DNA of 64,000 bases from Marvania coccoides (lineage: Eukaryota; Chlorophyta; Trebouxiophyceae; Chlorellales; Chlorellaceae), in contig OY978097.1 of the NCBI GenBank assembly GCA_963854735.1, positions 1,054,001 through 1,118,000 of the forward strand, read 5' to 3'. The notes under the pieces were generated by a model that ran no database searches, was not told the DNA's origin, and saw only the letters and a list, made by a program, of their open reading frames with translations. Of the stretch, positions 1-9,843 are shown piece by piece. Made by a program: the position numbers and the translations under genes. Numbering within the stretch: position 1 is the stretch's first letter; the number at the start of each line of letters is the position of its first letter.

Positions 1-247
1 CACCTGCCGCTGCTGTTGGCGCTTTGCGTGGAGTCTCTGGCTTGGGAGACACGGGGCTCAGGGGAGCAGGATCCTGTGTTTCCAGGCCGGTGCCCATGAA
101 CACGTCGAGCTTCTCCAGCAGGGCGTCCAGATCCGTCTGCAGCTTGGCATATTTTCTGCCGGCGGTGTTTTGTTTGATCTTCTCCAGGCAGGGCCGGATG
201 AGCACTGAGGCGGACACAGCTGCCGTTGAGGCAGCAGGATCAACCAT
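1..247 (-). CDS. BIG/Sec7-family Arf guanine-nucleotide exchange factor, N-terminal part
   Basis: This is the first 82 codons of a gene that runs off the left edge. The ATG is at 247 and the frame stays open to position 2. The protein begins MVDPAASTAA and continues with IRPCLEKIKQN, GRKYAKLQTDLDALLEKL. That pattern resembles the start of the DCB domain of large BIG/Sec7 Arf-GEFs (LEKI-K-N, then K-----L-----LE-L), which activate Arf GTPases at the trans-Golgi. It is followed by a Pro/Thr-rich linker (LSPVSPKPETPRKAP). The edge sequence contains GGTG, a possible splice donor, so the first exon may end here. The catalytic Sec7 domain lies outside the window, so the family call rests on a short N-terminal match only. 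Confidence 0.5.
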   Translation of the reverse strand, partial: MVDPAASTAAVSASVLIRPCLEKIKQNTAGRKYAKLQTDLDALLEKLDVFMGTGLETQDPAPLSPVSPKPETPRKAPTAAAG

Positions 248-338
248 TTCGTGGTGATTTACCTGCGTGGACAGCACGGAGAGTAAGCCATTGTGGTTTT
301 CACTCGAGGGGAACTAACACATGATTTGTATGTGTCTC

Positions 339-542
339 TTACTTCTTGAAATGCTTGAACAGGACCGAATCGTCGCGCCCCTTCTTCGACAACCAGCTGA
401 TTAACCTCAAAGCAGCACCTTCTGCGGCCTTTGCATCTTCAGGATTCGCCTTCACAATGCGCCTAATGTTATGTTTCAACTTGGCCTGAACGGGCTCAGG
501 GAGGTGCTTTAAATCCTTCAAGATCCGTCTCAAAGTGCTCAT
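339..542 (-). CDS. small basic LYR-like protein
   Basis: Single-exon ORF of 67 residues with its ATG at 542, beginning MSTLRRILKDLKHLPEPV and followed by KLKHNIRRIVKAN. The spacing of a Leu/Arg pair, a LP turn and a second basic IRR helix resembles mitochondrial LYR-motif proteins, which act in Fe-S cluster delivery and respiratory-complex assembly. The exact L-Y-R triplet is replaced by L-R-R, so assignment to that family is tentative. The protein is highly charged and ends in a Lys-rich tail (FKHFKK). It lies between the BIG-like gene start and the divergent formate-THF ligase gene. It could instead be one exon of a longer gene. Confidence 0.4.
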   Translation of the reverse strand: MSTLRRILKDLKHLPEPVQAKLKHNIRRIVKANPEDAKAAEGAALRLISWLSKKGRDDSVLFKHFKK

Positions 543-758
543 ATCTTTTTATACAATTGCGTCCCCAGAGCAACGCAGGGGTCTGTAAAAATGTACATTT
601 TTATTTTGGAACGCAGACTGTTTGCAGCAATTTCCCCCCAATTTCGCATCAAAATTAAAGATTTGTAGTTTACATACGCTGATAAACGCATTCTTGGGCC
701 ACTCCCCCTAAAAAATCCACTTCTTGACACACAGCTGAAAAAACTTGATCCGTGCGAG

Positions 759-2955
759 ATGGCTACTATTGCGCGGCCTCTGGAGGTCAAAACTCCCACA
801 CCTTCTGACATTGACATCGCCCAGGCGATTGAGCCTTTGCCCATCACCCAGATCGCCGAATCCCTCGGCCTGAATGAGCTGGAGTTTGAGCAGCACGGCC
901 GAACCAAAGCCAAGGTACTGCTGAAGGAGACGCTGGCCCGCCTGGGAGATGCTCCCAACGGCAAGTACGTGGTGTGTGCGGGCATCACACCCACGCCTCT
1001 AGGTACGCCCTCCCTTTAACACAACATTCACATTCTTTTCGGTTATTGCCACCCGCCCAGTCACACCCAAGTAGCTTTGCCTTATAAACAAAATAAATCA
1101 GACGTTAATGGCGGTAAAAACTCCACTCTTAACAATTTATAAAAACACTTCTCCCTTCCCAATTAATTAATTAATTAATTAATTTAATAATGCACAGGCG
1201 AAGGCAAGTCGACGACCACTGTCGGGCTGTGTCAAGCGCTGGGCGCGCACCTCAATCGCAAGGTGGTCACCTGCGTACGACAGCCCAGTCAGGGCCCCAC
1301 CTTTGGTATCAAGGGCGGTGCAGCGGGTGGCGGCTACAGCCAAGTCATCCCCATGGAGGAGTTCAACCTCCACTTGACCGGTGACATCCACGCCATCACC
1401 GCCGCCAACAACCTTCTGGCCGCCGCCATCGACGCCCGCATGTTCCACGAGGCCAGCCAGTCGGACGCAGCGCTGTTCAACCGGCTGTGCCCCCCCAACG
1501 TGGACGGCTCTCGCTCCTTCACGCCGGTGATGCGCCGCCGCCTGCGCAAGCTGGGCATTGACAAGGACGACCCCAACGAGCTCACCGAAGAGGAGCGCGC
1601 GCGGTTTGTGCGCCTGGACATCGCCCCCGACACCATTACGTGGCGGCGAGTATTGGACACAAATGATCGCTTTCTACGGGGGATCACCATCGGGCAGGGC
1701 CCCCAGGAGCGCGGAATGACGCGCTCCACCGGTTTTGACATCGCCGTGGCCAGCGAGATCATGGCTGTGCTGGCGCTGGCCACTTCTCTGGGCGATATGA
1801 GGGAGCGGCTGGGGGCGATTGTTATTGGGCAGTCGAAGCGGGGAGAGGCGGTGACCAGCGATGATCTGGGGGTGGGCGGCGCGTTGACGGCGTTGATGCG
1901 CGATGCGCTGAACCCCACGCTGATGCAGACTGTGGAGGCAACACCGGTGCTGGTGCACGCCGGTCCCTTTGCCAACATCGCACACGGAAACAGCAGCATT
2001 GTGGCGGACAAGGTGGCGCTGAAGCTGGTGGGTCCCGAGGGACTGGTGGTCACGGAGGCGGGCTTCGGAGCGGACATAGGGTTTGAGAAATTTGCCGATA
2101 TCAAGTGCAGATACAGCGGGCTGTCTCCAGACTGCGTGGTGCTAGTGGCAACCGTTCGGGCGCTGAAGATGCACGGCGGGGGGCCGCCTGTGGTGGCGGG
2201 CAAGCCCCTGGACCACGCCTACAAGAGCGAGGACGTGTCGCTGGTGCAGGCGGGGTGCTGCAATTTAACCCGCCACATTGAGAACATCGCCGCATTTGGG
2301 GTGCCCGTTGTGGTGGCGGTGAACCGCTTTGCGACGGACTCGCCCGCGGAGCTGGCTGCGGTGCGGGATGCGGCGCTGGCAGCGGGCGCAGCGGACGCTG
2401 TGGTTTGTGACCACCATGCGCGAGGAGGGGCGGGAGCGGTGGACCTCGGCAACGCCGTGGTGACTGCCTGCTCGCTGCCTGCCGCCTTCAAGTTTGCGTA
2501 CGTGTCTCTTTAGAAATTTTTTGGGCGCATTTCATGTGCTCGGTTACTTCCCTTTTATTTCCCTGACATTCTTACTGCACAACTACTGCAGTTACGAGCT
2601 GGAACTGCCCATCAAGGACAAGATCTCCGCTGTGGCCACCAAGGTGTACCGCGCGGCAGGGGTGGAGTACAGCGAGGAGGCAGAGAAGGCGATTGCGCGC
2701 TTTGAGGCTATGGGCTACGGTGACCTGCCGGTGTGCTGCGCAAAGACGCAGTACTCGTTCAGCCACGACCCCGCGCTCAAAGGCGCCCCCAACGGGTTCA
2801 CGCTGAAGGTGAGGGAGGTCAAGGCCAGCATTGGCGCTGGGTTCATCATTCCCATCCTCGGAGACGTGTCCCTCATCCCTGGGCTGCCTACCCGGCCAGC
2901 TTTCTATCACATCGACGTGGAGCCAGAGAGCGGGCGCATTGTGGGGCTGAGCTAG
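759..2955 (+). CDS. formate-tetrahydrofolate ligase (10-formyl-THF synthetase)
   Basis: Three exons, 759-1002, 1198-2497 and 2592-2955, give 635 residues, the usual length of monofunctional formate-THF ligase. The enzyme makes 10-formyl-THF from formate, THF and ATP for one-carbon metabolism. Family signatures are plain: [14 protein letters not shown] spans the first intron (ATP-binding P-loop), then [36 protein letters not shown] and DARMFHE. The C-terminal part has [26 protein letters not shown] and PGLPTRPA. Both introns are GT-AG; the first contains a TTAA/AATT run. Phases close exactly (phase 1 after LG, phase 2 before the YELEL segment). No cyclohydrolase/dehydrogenase domain is attached, as in plants and green algae. 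There is no obvious transit peptide, so the enzyme is probably cytosolic. Confidence 0.97.
1163..1190. repeat. (AATT/TTAA)n low-complexity run in intron
   Basis: A short tetranucleotide run of repeated TTAA inside intron 1 of the formate-THF ligase gene, just before its TGCACAG acceptor. Ordinary AT-rich intron sequence. Confidence 0.8.
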
Positions 2956-3077
2956 AGAGCTGGGCGCCGCGCCGCCAGCAGTACAATAATGCAGCTGCAG
3001 GACGGTGGAACAAAATGGGAAGTAGTTAACTGTTTTTATCTTTTTTTTATTTTATATAATTTGTTTCTAAAGTCAAC

Positions 3078-3530
3078 ATGCAAAAGCCCCTCAAGTCAAA
3101 GGCCAAGAAAAAGGATGGTGCGGCAAATCGGCATGGCAAAATCACAAAAACAAAAAAGGGTGAGCGCCGCACGCAGCTGCTTTGTATGCGAAAAAAAAAA
3201 GTAAAAGCTTTTCAATAAGAAACGTGCGAGTAAATTGTAAAAGTGCTCTTTTCTGACTTGCAAATTTCCGCCGCTGCCTCCTCATTTTGATGTGCAGGCC
3301 GCCTAGCAAAGGACCCCAAGAAAGCAGTGCTGAAGGCCAGGCACGTGGAGGACCAGGCTTTAACCAAGGCTATCAATGCAGAGAATGAGCAGCGGACTCT
3401 GGGCGTTGCGGCAAACAACGGCGGCAAGCTCAGCGTCCTCCAGCCGCCTGTGCACGCCACTGCGGACGAGAAGCAGCGCAAAAAGGCGTCGAACAAGCCT
3501 GGAAAGCTGTGGGGGATGTCTTCCAAATGA
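3078..3530 (+). CDS. DUF2462/UPF0390-type small basic nuclear protein
   Basis: Two exons, 3078-3159 and 3298-3530 (GT-AG, phase 1), encode 104 residues. The N-terminus MQKPLKSKAKKKD, then NRHGKITKTKKGR, matches the Lys-rich start of the DUF2462 family (animal 'Leydig cell tumour 10 kDa' protein; UPF0390 in plants and fungi). These are small nuclear or nucleolar proteins of unclear role. The conserved H-G-K and TKKGR...PKK stretches are present. The C-terminus is Lys/Ala-rich. A TGTAA pentamer lies at 3629, about 100 bases after the stop. The intron is AT-rich. Confidence 0.7.
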
Positions 3531-3690
3531 ATATGCGTTCATGTATACGTGTTTTACCTGTACTTTAGTTTTTTATTTCATTTTTGTGACGCATGGCGAT
3601 AATAATCAACTCATCACCCAGATTTAGTTGTAACTTGTTAAAACTCTCTCTACTGGCTAAAACATGCATATTTTACAACGATTTAGCATT

Positions 3691-4200
3691 TTACGACGAT
3701 TTTACAACGCAGCACAGCGATTGAGACAGGACGGCCAGGAAGACTGGAATCCAAGCGATGACGGCGTGCGCGACTCGGGAGGACACATCAACGGCGATGG
3801 GGGCGTAGATTGAGAGCGTGCGAATGGCCTGCATCGATGTGGTGTAGGTGGAAGAGGACAGCGAAACGATGATGCGAATAGCCGCCGCCGCGCACTCCAT
3901 CTTGGACTCCACGCGCTGCTGGAGACTCTGCACCACAGACACGAGGCGTGCCAAGATGCCGCGGCGAACACGGTTGGCTTTTGCGCACAGTAGCTGGGCA
4001 ATGCGCTGCAGCACAGCAATGGCGCGTCACTTGGCAGCGGAGAAGACTCTCCGGCGGTGGCGTTGCACAGTTTTTTCACCAATGGTTTGATGCGCTGGCG
4101 AGCTGTGCTGAGGGCGCCTGACGCATTGTAAGTCACCACGGTCACCACAGCTACGTTCGGCATTGCCCGCGAAGCAGAGCGCGAGAATTGTAGATCACAC
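3691..4200 (-). pseudogene. decayed gene fragment, possibly of the MYND/ARM-like family
   Basis: Minus-strand coding character continues from about 4170 to 3691 but changes frame near 4020. The upstream part reads NVAVVTVVTYNASGALSTA and IKPLVKKLCNAT in one frame. The downstream part reads VLQRIAQLLCAKANRV, ILARLVSVVQSLQQRVESK and TTSMQAIRTLSIYAPI in another, ending at a stop at 3691. The Ala/Leu/Val-rich helices resemble ARM/HEAT-type repeats. TTSMQAIRTL is reminiscent of TSMQALRALAAL in the broken MYND gene at 14.2 kb. No start codon, splice signals or MYND finger were found here. I read it as a remnant; a badly resolved live gene is the alternative. Confidence 0.4.
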
Positions 4201-4302
4201 TCAGTGTAGCCTGAATTCATGCATGAAAGGAGGAGGTTACAAGCATTAAAAGGAGAGCAGTTGGTGGACTGGCTGGTTGGTGTTAGTTGGGGAGGAATTA
4301 AA

Positions 4303-4362
4303 GAGCGTCCTCCCCACTGGGGACTCTTCATTAAGCGCTATAATTATCCTCAGAATATGCGG
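4303..4362 (-). repeat. dispersed repeat family 1, copy 1 (degenerate)
   Basis: Read on the minus strand, this stretch shares AGGATAATTA, GAAGAGTCCCCAG and GGAGGACG in the same order with copies at 10399-10520 and 15343-15482. It is the shortest and most diverged copy and sits upstream of the gene fragment at 3.7-4.2 kb. Confidence 0.5.
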
Positions 4363-4597
4363 CAAGCGGATCGTGGGCAGAATCCAGAATTGCGGAAGAT
4401 TTTTTATTTTTTAATAGTTGGATAGTCCAAATCTGCTGGCTGGGTATCATGCATCCAAAGTGAATGCGAGTGATAGATTGTAAAGTGACAAACTTTCGTT
4501 TGAAAAGCTCTATGGAGCCCCAGAACTATAAAAAGCACCATTTGAACCATCCGAGAACCGAAAGAAAAAAAAAAAGGAAAATTTGAAAATATCCATT

Positions 4598-4626
4598 AGT
4601 ATTATTATTATTATTATTATTATTAT
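4598..4626. repeat. (ATT)n microsatellite
   Basis: About nine ATT units in AT-rich DNA between the gene fragment and the helicase-associated-repeat gene. Confidence 0.9.
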
Positions 4627-4803
4627 ATTTATCCCATTATTATGATATATTTTTTTAATGTCACCTAGCTGTATTGCCCCTGGCCAGCCCTGCTGAGCAA
4701 ACTGTCTCAACAACTTAAATTCACACAAATTTCTCTTTTTTGGTGGTCGCATATTTAATTTATATATCAGATTTCCTTAACTCAAGCTTTGAAAACCATT
4801 ACA

Positions 4804-5927
4804 ATGCGCGTACACCTCGCGCCGCGGCGGCCATTCACTTTCAACTCAAGATCACTTGTGTGCAGCGCGAGCCCAGAGGCCTCCTCCACGCGCATCCTCG
4901 ACCGCTTCTGGCAGGCCAGAGGCGTAGTCGACGGCACCCAGCGGCAGCGCCTGGTGGACATCGGTCTCGAGGAACAGGACGACTCTGCCGCCTCACTGTT
5001 TTCCTCCGCACCTGTCTCGGCTCTGGATGCCCTTCCCGGCGTGTCTTCCACCTGGTCGATGGGCGAGATCGCCCCCATGGAGTCTGTCGCTCTGGTCTCC
5101 CGCCGCCTGATGGCCCTGCAGCGTCTGCTGGGCGAGAGGGACGACATCGATCTGGTTTGGATGTGTGAGCGGGAGCCGCAGCTGCTCAGCGGAGACCTAG
5201 CGGACATGACGCAGCGGCTGGTGATGCTGCGCACCGCCGACGGCGCCGCAGGGGTGGACGTGGTGAAGCTGGTGGAGGCGCAGCCGCGGCTGCTGGTTGA
5301 AGAAGGGGAGCTGTCGTTGGACCAGGAAGAAAGCAACGAGCAGCGGCAGCTGTCGTGGGAGTTTGGTCTGCTGGGGGATGGTGATATGCAGTGGGAGGAG
5401 CGGTTGGGGCAGCTGGAGCGGTACAAGGCGGTGCATGGCGATGCCCACGTGGGGTTTAGGGACGGTGACGAGTCGGGGCTGGAGAGGTGGGCGGCAAAGC
5501 AGCGAAAAGAGTACAAAAGCGGTACATTGACACCAGAACGAACCCAAAAGTTGCAGGTAGGAGAGAAAGAGCGATTGCTGGAAGGATTCCCCCCTCATTT
5601 TTTGATACGTTTTGCTTTGAGGACACCCGCTGCCTCACTAACAGCATAACAACATTTAAACAAATAATTTCTTTCTTGCAGGACCTTGGGTTTGAGTTTG
5701 ATGGGGAGCGGGCGGAGTGGCTGCGGTGGTTTAACCAGCTGTGCGGCTTCAGCGAAGTTTCCGGGCACTGCAACCCCATGCCCCTGGCAGCGGGGTCTGA
5801 TTTTCTGTTGCTCAACTGGTGCGCCATTCAGAGGATCGCACGGCGGTCCAACCGACTGGCACAGGACCGGCAAGACATGCTGACGGAGCTGGGCTTTGAC
5901 TGGACGGGCGCTGATGCACTCTCTTGA
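4804..5927 (+). CDS. helicase-associated (HA) repeat protein
   Basis: Two exons, 4804-5556 and 5682-5927 (GT-AG, phase 0), give 332 residues. The start is the first ATG in frame (MRVHLAPRRPF), a basic, Ser-rich leader followed by VCSAS that could be a plastid transit peptide. The junction region reads WEERLGQLERYKAVHGDA, then LERWAAKQRKEY, LTPERTQKLQ and DLGFEFD. That is the signature of the helicase-associated domain (PF03457), found in repeats in many algal proteins, usually without a helicase. A second, weaker copy (EWLRWFNQLCGF, then ELGFDW at the C-terminus) follows. The central part (residues about 95-180) is acidic and helical and is unrecognised. No catalytic motif is visible, so the role is unknown; nucleic-acid binding is inferred from the family. 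Confidence 0.75.
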
Positions 5928-6014
5928 ACCGAATGGGAATTTAATTTATAAATACTTGCCGTTAAAATTTTGTTTATATTTATTTTGGCACTGTCTATAA
6001 AATAACAGTCACGA

Positions 6015-7100
6015 TCACGCCGGTGTCTGCCGCTGCGGGTGCTGATTCTGGTGCTGGTGTTCCCTCAACGACTGCAGCTCCCAGTCAAACTCCTCCTCCA
6101 GCTCGGCAGCTTCAACCATCGGCGGCGCAGGGCCCCCCCGCAGCCCCTCCCAATCGACCCCGGCAAAAAACGGGTGGGCTTTTAGCTCTTCGATGTCTGC
6201 CGCCCCCAGCCGCGCCCCTGGGTCTATTTGCAGCAGCCCTGCCACAAATTCTCGGGCCTCAGGCGGAGCATCGTCTGCCGTCAGCGCCGCATACTCCGCC
6301 TTTGCGATCTTCTGGAAGGTCAGGTACTCGGAGGCGGCCTTGAAGGGGGAGTGGCCGGTGAGCATCTGGTACACGATGCAGCCCAGCGCCCACAAATCAG
6401 CAGCGAAGCCCGTCGCCGTGCTTTCCAATACTTCTGGGCTCACATAATCAGCGGTACCCACCAGCCCTCCAGCCACGACCTCCTCTTTTTCCTCTTCTAT
6501 CGCCTCTGCCGCTCCTCTACTATTGCTGCTATCTGCATGTCGGTCTTTTTTTTGTTTTTCTTCAGCGGTGGTGGGCTTTTGCTGCTCCTTGGCGGCTCCT
6601 TCCGTCCTCTTTCCGGCTCCCTCTTTAGCCAGCACCTTGGCGCTGCCAAAGTCCACCAGCTTGAGGTGCCCGCCCTCCGTGAGCAGCAGGTTTTCGGGCT
6701 TGAGGTCTCGGTGGACAACACCCGCCCGTCGCAGCGCGCCCAGCGTGAGAACGATCTCCGCGGCGTAGTGCCGCGCTGTGTCCACATCCAGCTTGCCTCG
6801 CGCTCGGATCTGGTCGAACAGCTCTCCGTTGGGGCAGTGATCCAGGGCCAAGTAAAGGGACTCCGCGTCTTGGAAAGTAAAGTGCAGCCGCACGACGCCG
6901 GGGTCGGTCAGGCGCAGCAACAGGTCGCGCTCCAGGCGTACGCCACCCACGGCCTTGTGCCGCAGGATGAGCTTCTTGTTGATAACCTTGAGGGCGTAGA
7001 GTCGGTCTGTGGCGAGGTGGAGGGCGAGGTAGACCTCGGAGAAGCTGCCGTCGCCGAGGCGGCGCAACACTGAGAACTCGTCTAGTGACGTGGGGTGCAT
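6015..7100 (-). CDS. AGC-type protein kinase, PDK1-like
   Basis: Single exon of 361 residues; the ATG at 7100 opens MHPTSLDEFSVLRRLG. All kinase landmarks are present: glycine loop GDGSFSEVY, VAIK-type lysine in YALKVINKK, HRDLKPENLLL, DFGSAK, and VGTADYVSPEVL before DLWALGCIVYQMLTG. The TADYVSPE activation segment and IDPGARLG are typical of 3-phosphoinositide-dependent kinase 1, which phosphorylates the activation loop of other AGC kinases. Odd features are an insert of about 50 Glu/Lys/Ser-rich residues between DFG and the activation segment, and the lack of any PH domain, since the protein ends soon after the kinase core in an acidic tail and a Gln/His run. Substrates cannot be deduced. 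Confidence 0.85.
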   Translation of the reverse strand: MHPTSLDEFSVLRRLGDGSFSEVYLALHLATDRLYALKVINKKLILRHKAVGGVRLERDLLLRLTDPGVVRLHFTFQDAESLYLALDHCPNGELFDQIRARGKLDVDTARHYAAEIVLTLGALRRAGVVHRDLKPENLLLTEGGHLKLVDFGSAKVLAKEGAGKRTEGAAKEQQKPTTAEEKQKKDRHADSSNSRGAAEAIEEEKEEVVAGGLVGTADYVSPEVLESTATGFAADLWALGCIVYQMLTGHSPFKAASEYLTFQKIAKAEYAALTADDAPPEAREFVAGLLQIDPGARLGAADIEELKAHPFFAGVDWEGLRGGPAPPMVEAAELEEEFDWELQSLREHQHQNQHPQRQTPA

Positions 7101-7416
7101 TTGGTAGGTCCGGGGGCTGTTTGGCGAAGGGTTGAAAAAATAAAAAGTTTCGAAAATTTGATGCTTTGGTGAAAAATAACTCAATAGTTAGCGATCCAGG
7201 TGTACTTGGCGTCGATTTTTAAATTTTATTATTAAAAATGCTATAAAACTAATCACGGTTTCATGTTAATATTTGGTTTCAACTATAAGAGCCAGCGAGG
7301 GAAGCAGGGGAGAAGCTGGCTTTCCGGCAACCAGACGCGGATAAATAGGAATCCTGGCCGAATATAGACACAAGAAGTATTTTTGGGGGCACAGGCGTAG
7401 AGCTTCCGCAGCAGCA

Positions 7417-7513
7417 AATGCATTCAATGATTGAAAGAAAACCCCTCCGGTGTCCGACTCTAAAGTCGCGCTGTAGTCCACCAGTAGGCAACATAGTCTT
7501 CTAGAGAAGACGG
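7417..7513 (+). repeat. dispersed repeat family 2, copy 1
   Basis: About 97 bp, closely similar to the reverse complement of 18288-18397. Shared blocks in order are ATGATTGAAAGAAA, ACCCCTCCGGTGTCCGACTC, AAAGTCGCGCTG, AGGCAAC and CTAGAGAAGACGG. It lies in the gap between the kinase and the transporter genes. Confidence 0.85.
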
Positions 7514-7587
7514 GGTGTTGAATTTTCGATCACTCTGGCCTAACGACGAGAACAGCCCTGAAAGTGGCTAAATACTAGAGGCATCAA

Positions 7588-7943
7588 AGATGTTTCAGGA
7601 GGCTCACCTGCAAAAATGCGGCAGTAAGATGTTGGTATATGTGCTGAAAGACGTGGGGCTGTCGCGCTATGCCAGAGTGTAGGCAAATCGGTCGGAGGCG
7701 GAGTTATATGGGCGGCAGACTGGAAAGGAGAGTGTGAGCTGTCGGGGTCATACAATCACTTCGACGAGGCGATCCAGCAGGTGTCCCCCGTCCAAGCCGA
7801 AGCGCCAGGCGAGCGCCTCCCCTGACAAGGAAGCACAGTCCCCCACCAAGAGACCCCACATTGCCGCAGAGGAGGGAGCCTCAGCTGACCAGCCAGAGGA
7901 GGCAGTTTCAATTGAGCCGGCACCTGAAAACAAAACTGACTGA
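7588..7943 (+). other. possible degenerate or unresolved coding remnant
   Basis: The 7.2-8.2 kb gap holds weak coding character on the plus strand. One frame begins ATG at 7590 and reads VYVLKDVGLSRYARV to a stop. A second frame reads WKGECELSGSYNHFDEAIQQ. A third reads SPDKEAQSPTKRPH and ends at 7943 with a TGA. No splice signals join these convincingly and I recognise no family. It may be a decayed gene or an unusual intron-rich small gene. Confidence 0.25.
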
Positions 7944-8199
7944 AAAAGTTCAATATAACTCTTTGCATTTTACTCATCTTAGCCTGCGCCAATTCTCTCC
8001 ATAGCGAAGATGATAATAAAAAGGAAGGAAGATGGACGCAGGCGGTGAGGTGGTATCACGGCATGCAGCCTTAAAAAATCTTCCGTATCAATACAGTATT
8101 CTTTAGCTTCCGCAAGTTCTTCTTGTGCCTACTCCTCTTCAAAGTTCGGTAATGCACAACCGCTGTGCCATTGGCCCGTATTCATAAAACAACTCGACG

Positions 8200-9843
8200 A
8201 TGGGTCTCAGCATGGCAGCTCGCGGCAATGCGCCGTTGGGCGTGAAAGGATTTGTGCTTGAAGATGCAAGACCAGCTCGCAACATTTTTTCTGCCGCACT
8301 TTGGGCAGCCCTCTACATCGTCTCAATAATAGGCTGCTTCTACTCGTTCGCAAACAGTGAGTTGGTCACTACCCACACCTCGTATTTTTTGAATCCCACA
8401 CTTACAGGCATAATTCGAATTCTGGTTTCGCCTCTATTCGCAGTCAACCCTGAGCTCATCAACCTGGTGGACCCCGACTACCTGAAGAACGCCGCCAACT
8501 GCCAGCCAGAGGGGCGTCGCAGTCTCCTTTCCTCGCCCACCAACTCCCCAAACATTGATGCAGAGTTGGGGACCCATTTAGCCGCCTGGGTGTCGGTCTC
8601 CCTGCTGGTTTCCATCGCCGTGTCCGCTGGACTCATGCATCTGCTGCGCACCTGCGCCTACCACGTCATCATGGCCACCGTGTTTATGGCGCTCTCCATC
8701 CCAACCTTCTTCTCGATGTCCTACATGTTCAGCGGCGTTCCTGCCCACACGACGCTGGCAACCGTGGCCGGCGGCGCGGCGGTGTTCGGGTGGGTTCTGG
8801 TGCGCTGGTCCAAGCGTGAAATTAAAACCGCCAGCAGCGTACTGGCTACAAGCGTCCATGCGCTTGCCGTCAACCCCTCCCTGATGGGGCACATCGCCAT
8901 GGTGACGCTCGTGGGCATGTTTGTTTGCGTCCCGCCGCTCCTATGGGTCGCCGCCAGCCTGGCGGATGGCAAGTTTGTGCCCAACCCGCTGCGTGAAGGA
9001 AAAGACACCTGCGTGGACGCATACGGGGCCCCCATCACCTGCTGCTCCTGGGAGACAGACACCGACGCAGTCGCCATTCTGGTGGGATTCCCTGTCTCCA
9101 TCTGGAGCGCAGCGCTGGTCAACCAGGTCCGCGCTTTTGTGATCTCCGGTACCGTCGCTCAGTGGTTCTTTGCCCCGCACGCGTCCACCGGAGGACACGC
9201 GGCACGCAGCCTCGCGCACGGCATGCAGTCTTCCCTGGGCACCAACGCCGCTGCCGCCGGCATCGTGGCTATTTTCAGCGCTCTTCAGAGCTTGAGCCAG
9301 GTCCCGCTCCTGAGCTTCGTTGGCTCCTGCCTGGCCGCCGTCTCCTTCGTTTTCGCGATGTTCATGACCGCCACCGCCGCCATCACTGGCGAGGGGCTAC
9401 TGGCCGCCGGACGCCGCACGGGGGCCCTCCTGGCGCGCAATGTTTGGAGCACGCTGGCCATTGGCGTCAGCATCCCTGTTGCGGTCATGGGGCTGATTTC
9501 GGTTGCCTTTTCTTTGGCGATAGGCGGCACGGTGTGGGCAGCCTACCATTACCTGCACCCCAGCGAGGGGCAGCTGTACCCAGTCGTGCTTGGGGTCGTC
9601 GTCGTTTCAGTCGTGATGATAATGATGTCTTTCCTCACGAGCGTCATCCACAACGTGGCGGACGCCCTGATGATGGCGTTTATGATCGAGCAGGCGGATG
9701 CCAGCATGGCTAACGAGGAGATGTGCTCCACGCTGGCTGGCGTGATGGCGGGAAAAGTAGCAGGCCCGGCCGCTGGCACCAAGGGGGCGGCTCCTTTTAT
9801 TGCAGACAGTTTGGAGGCGGGTAATCTGAAGCTATTGACGTGA
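8200..9843 (+). CDS. choline-transporter-like (CTL/SLC44) multi-pass membrane protein
   Basis: Single-exon ORF of 547 residues starting MGLSMAARGNAPLG. There are about ten hydrophobic segments, for example LWAALYIVSIIGCFYS (near 35), WVSVSLLVSIAVSAGLM (near 130), MATVFMALSIPTFFSM, VTLVGMFVCVPPLLWVAASL, and two long helices after residue 400. A large loop sits between the first and second segments (residues 60-125), as in SLC44 proteins, which carry choline or related amines across plasma and organelle membranes. The C-terminal SVIHNVADALMMAFMIEQAD, followed by a short NEEMCSTL tail, resembles the last helix and cytosolic end of that family. The match is by topology and weak motifs, so substrate is not assigned. 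Confidence 0.6.
   Translation: MGLSMAARGNAPLGVKGFVLEDARPARNIFSAALWAALYIVSIIGCFYSFANSELVTTHTSYFLNPTLTGIIRILVSPLFAVNPELINLVDPDYLKNAANCQPEGRRSLLSSPTNSPNIDAELGTHLAAWVSVSLLVSIAVSAGLMHLLRTCAYHVIMATVFMALSIPTFFSMSYMFSGVPAHTTLATVAGGAAVFGWVLVRWSKREIKTASSVLATSVHALAVNPSLMGHIAMVTLVGMFVCVPPLLWVAASLADGKFVPNPLREGKDTCVDAYGAPITCCSWETDTDAVAILVGFPVSIWSAALVNQVRAFVISGTVAQWFFAPHASTGGHAARSLAHGMQSSLGTNAAAAGIVAIFSALQSLSQVPLLSFVGSCLAAVSFVFAMFMTATAAITGEGLLAAGRRTGALLARNVWSTLAIGVSIPVAVMGLISVAFSLAIGGTVWAAYHYLHPSEGQLYPVVLGVVVVSVVMIMMSFLTSVIHNVADALMMAFMIEQADASMANEEMCSTLAGVMAGKVAGPAAGTKGAAPFIADSLEAGNLKLLT

Noticed and set aside
1334..2203. Minus-strand ORF of 289 codons
   Set aside because: Antisense shadow of the formate-THF ligase exon.
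9162..9713. Plus-strand Arg-rich ORF within the CTL-like gene
   Set aside because: Out-of-frame shadow of the 547-residue membrane protein.
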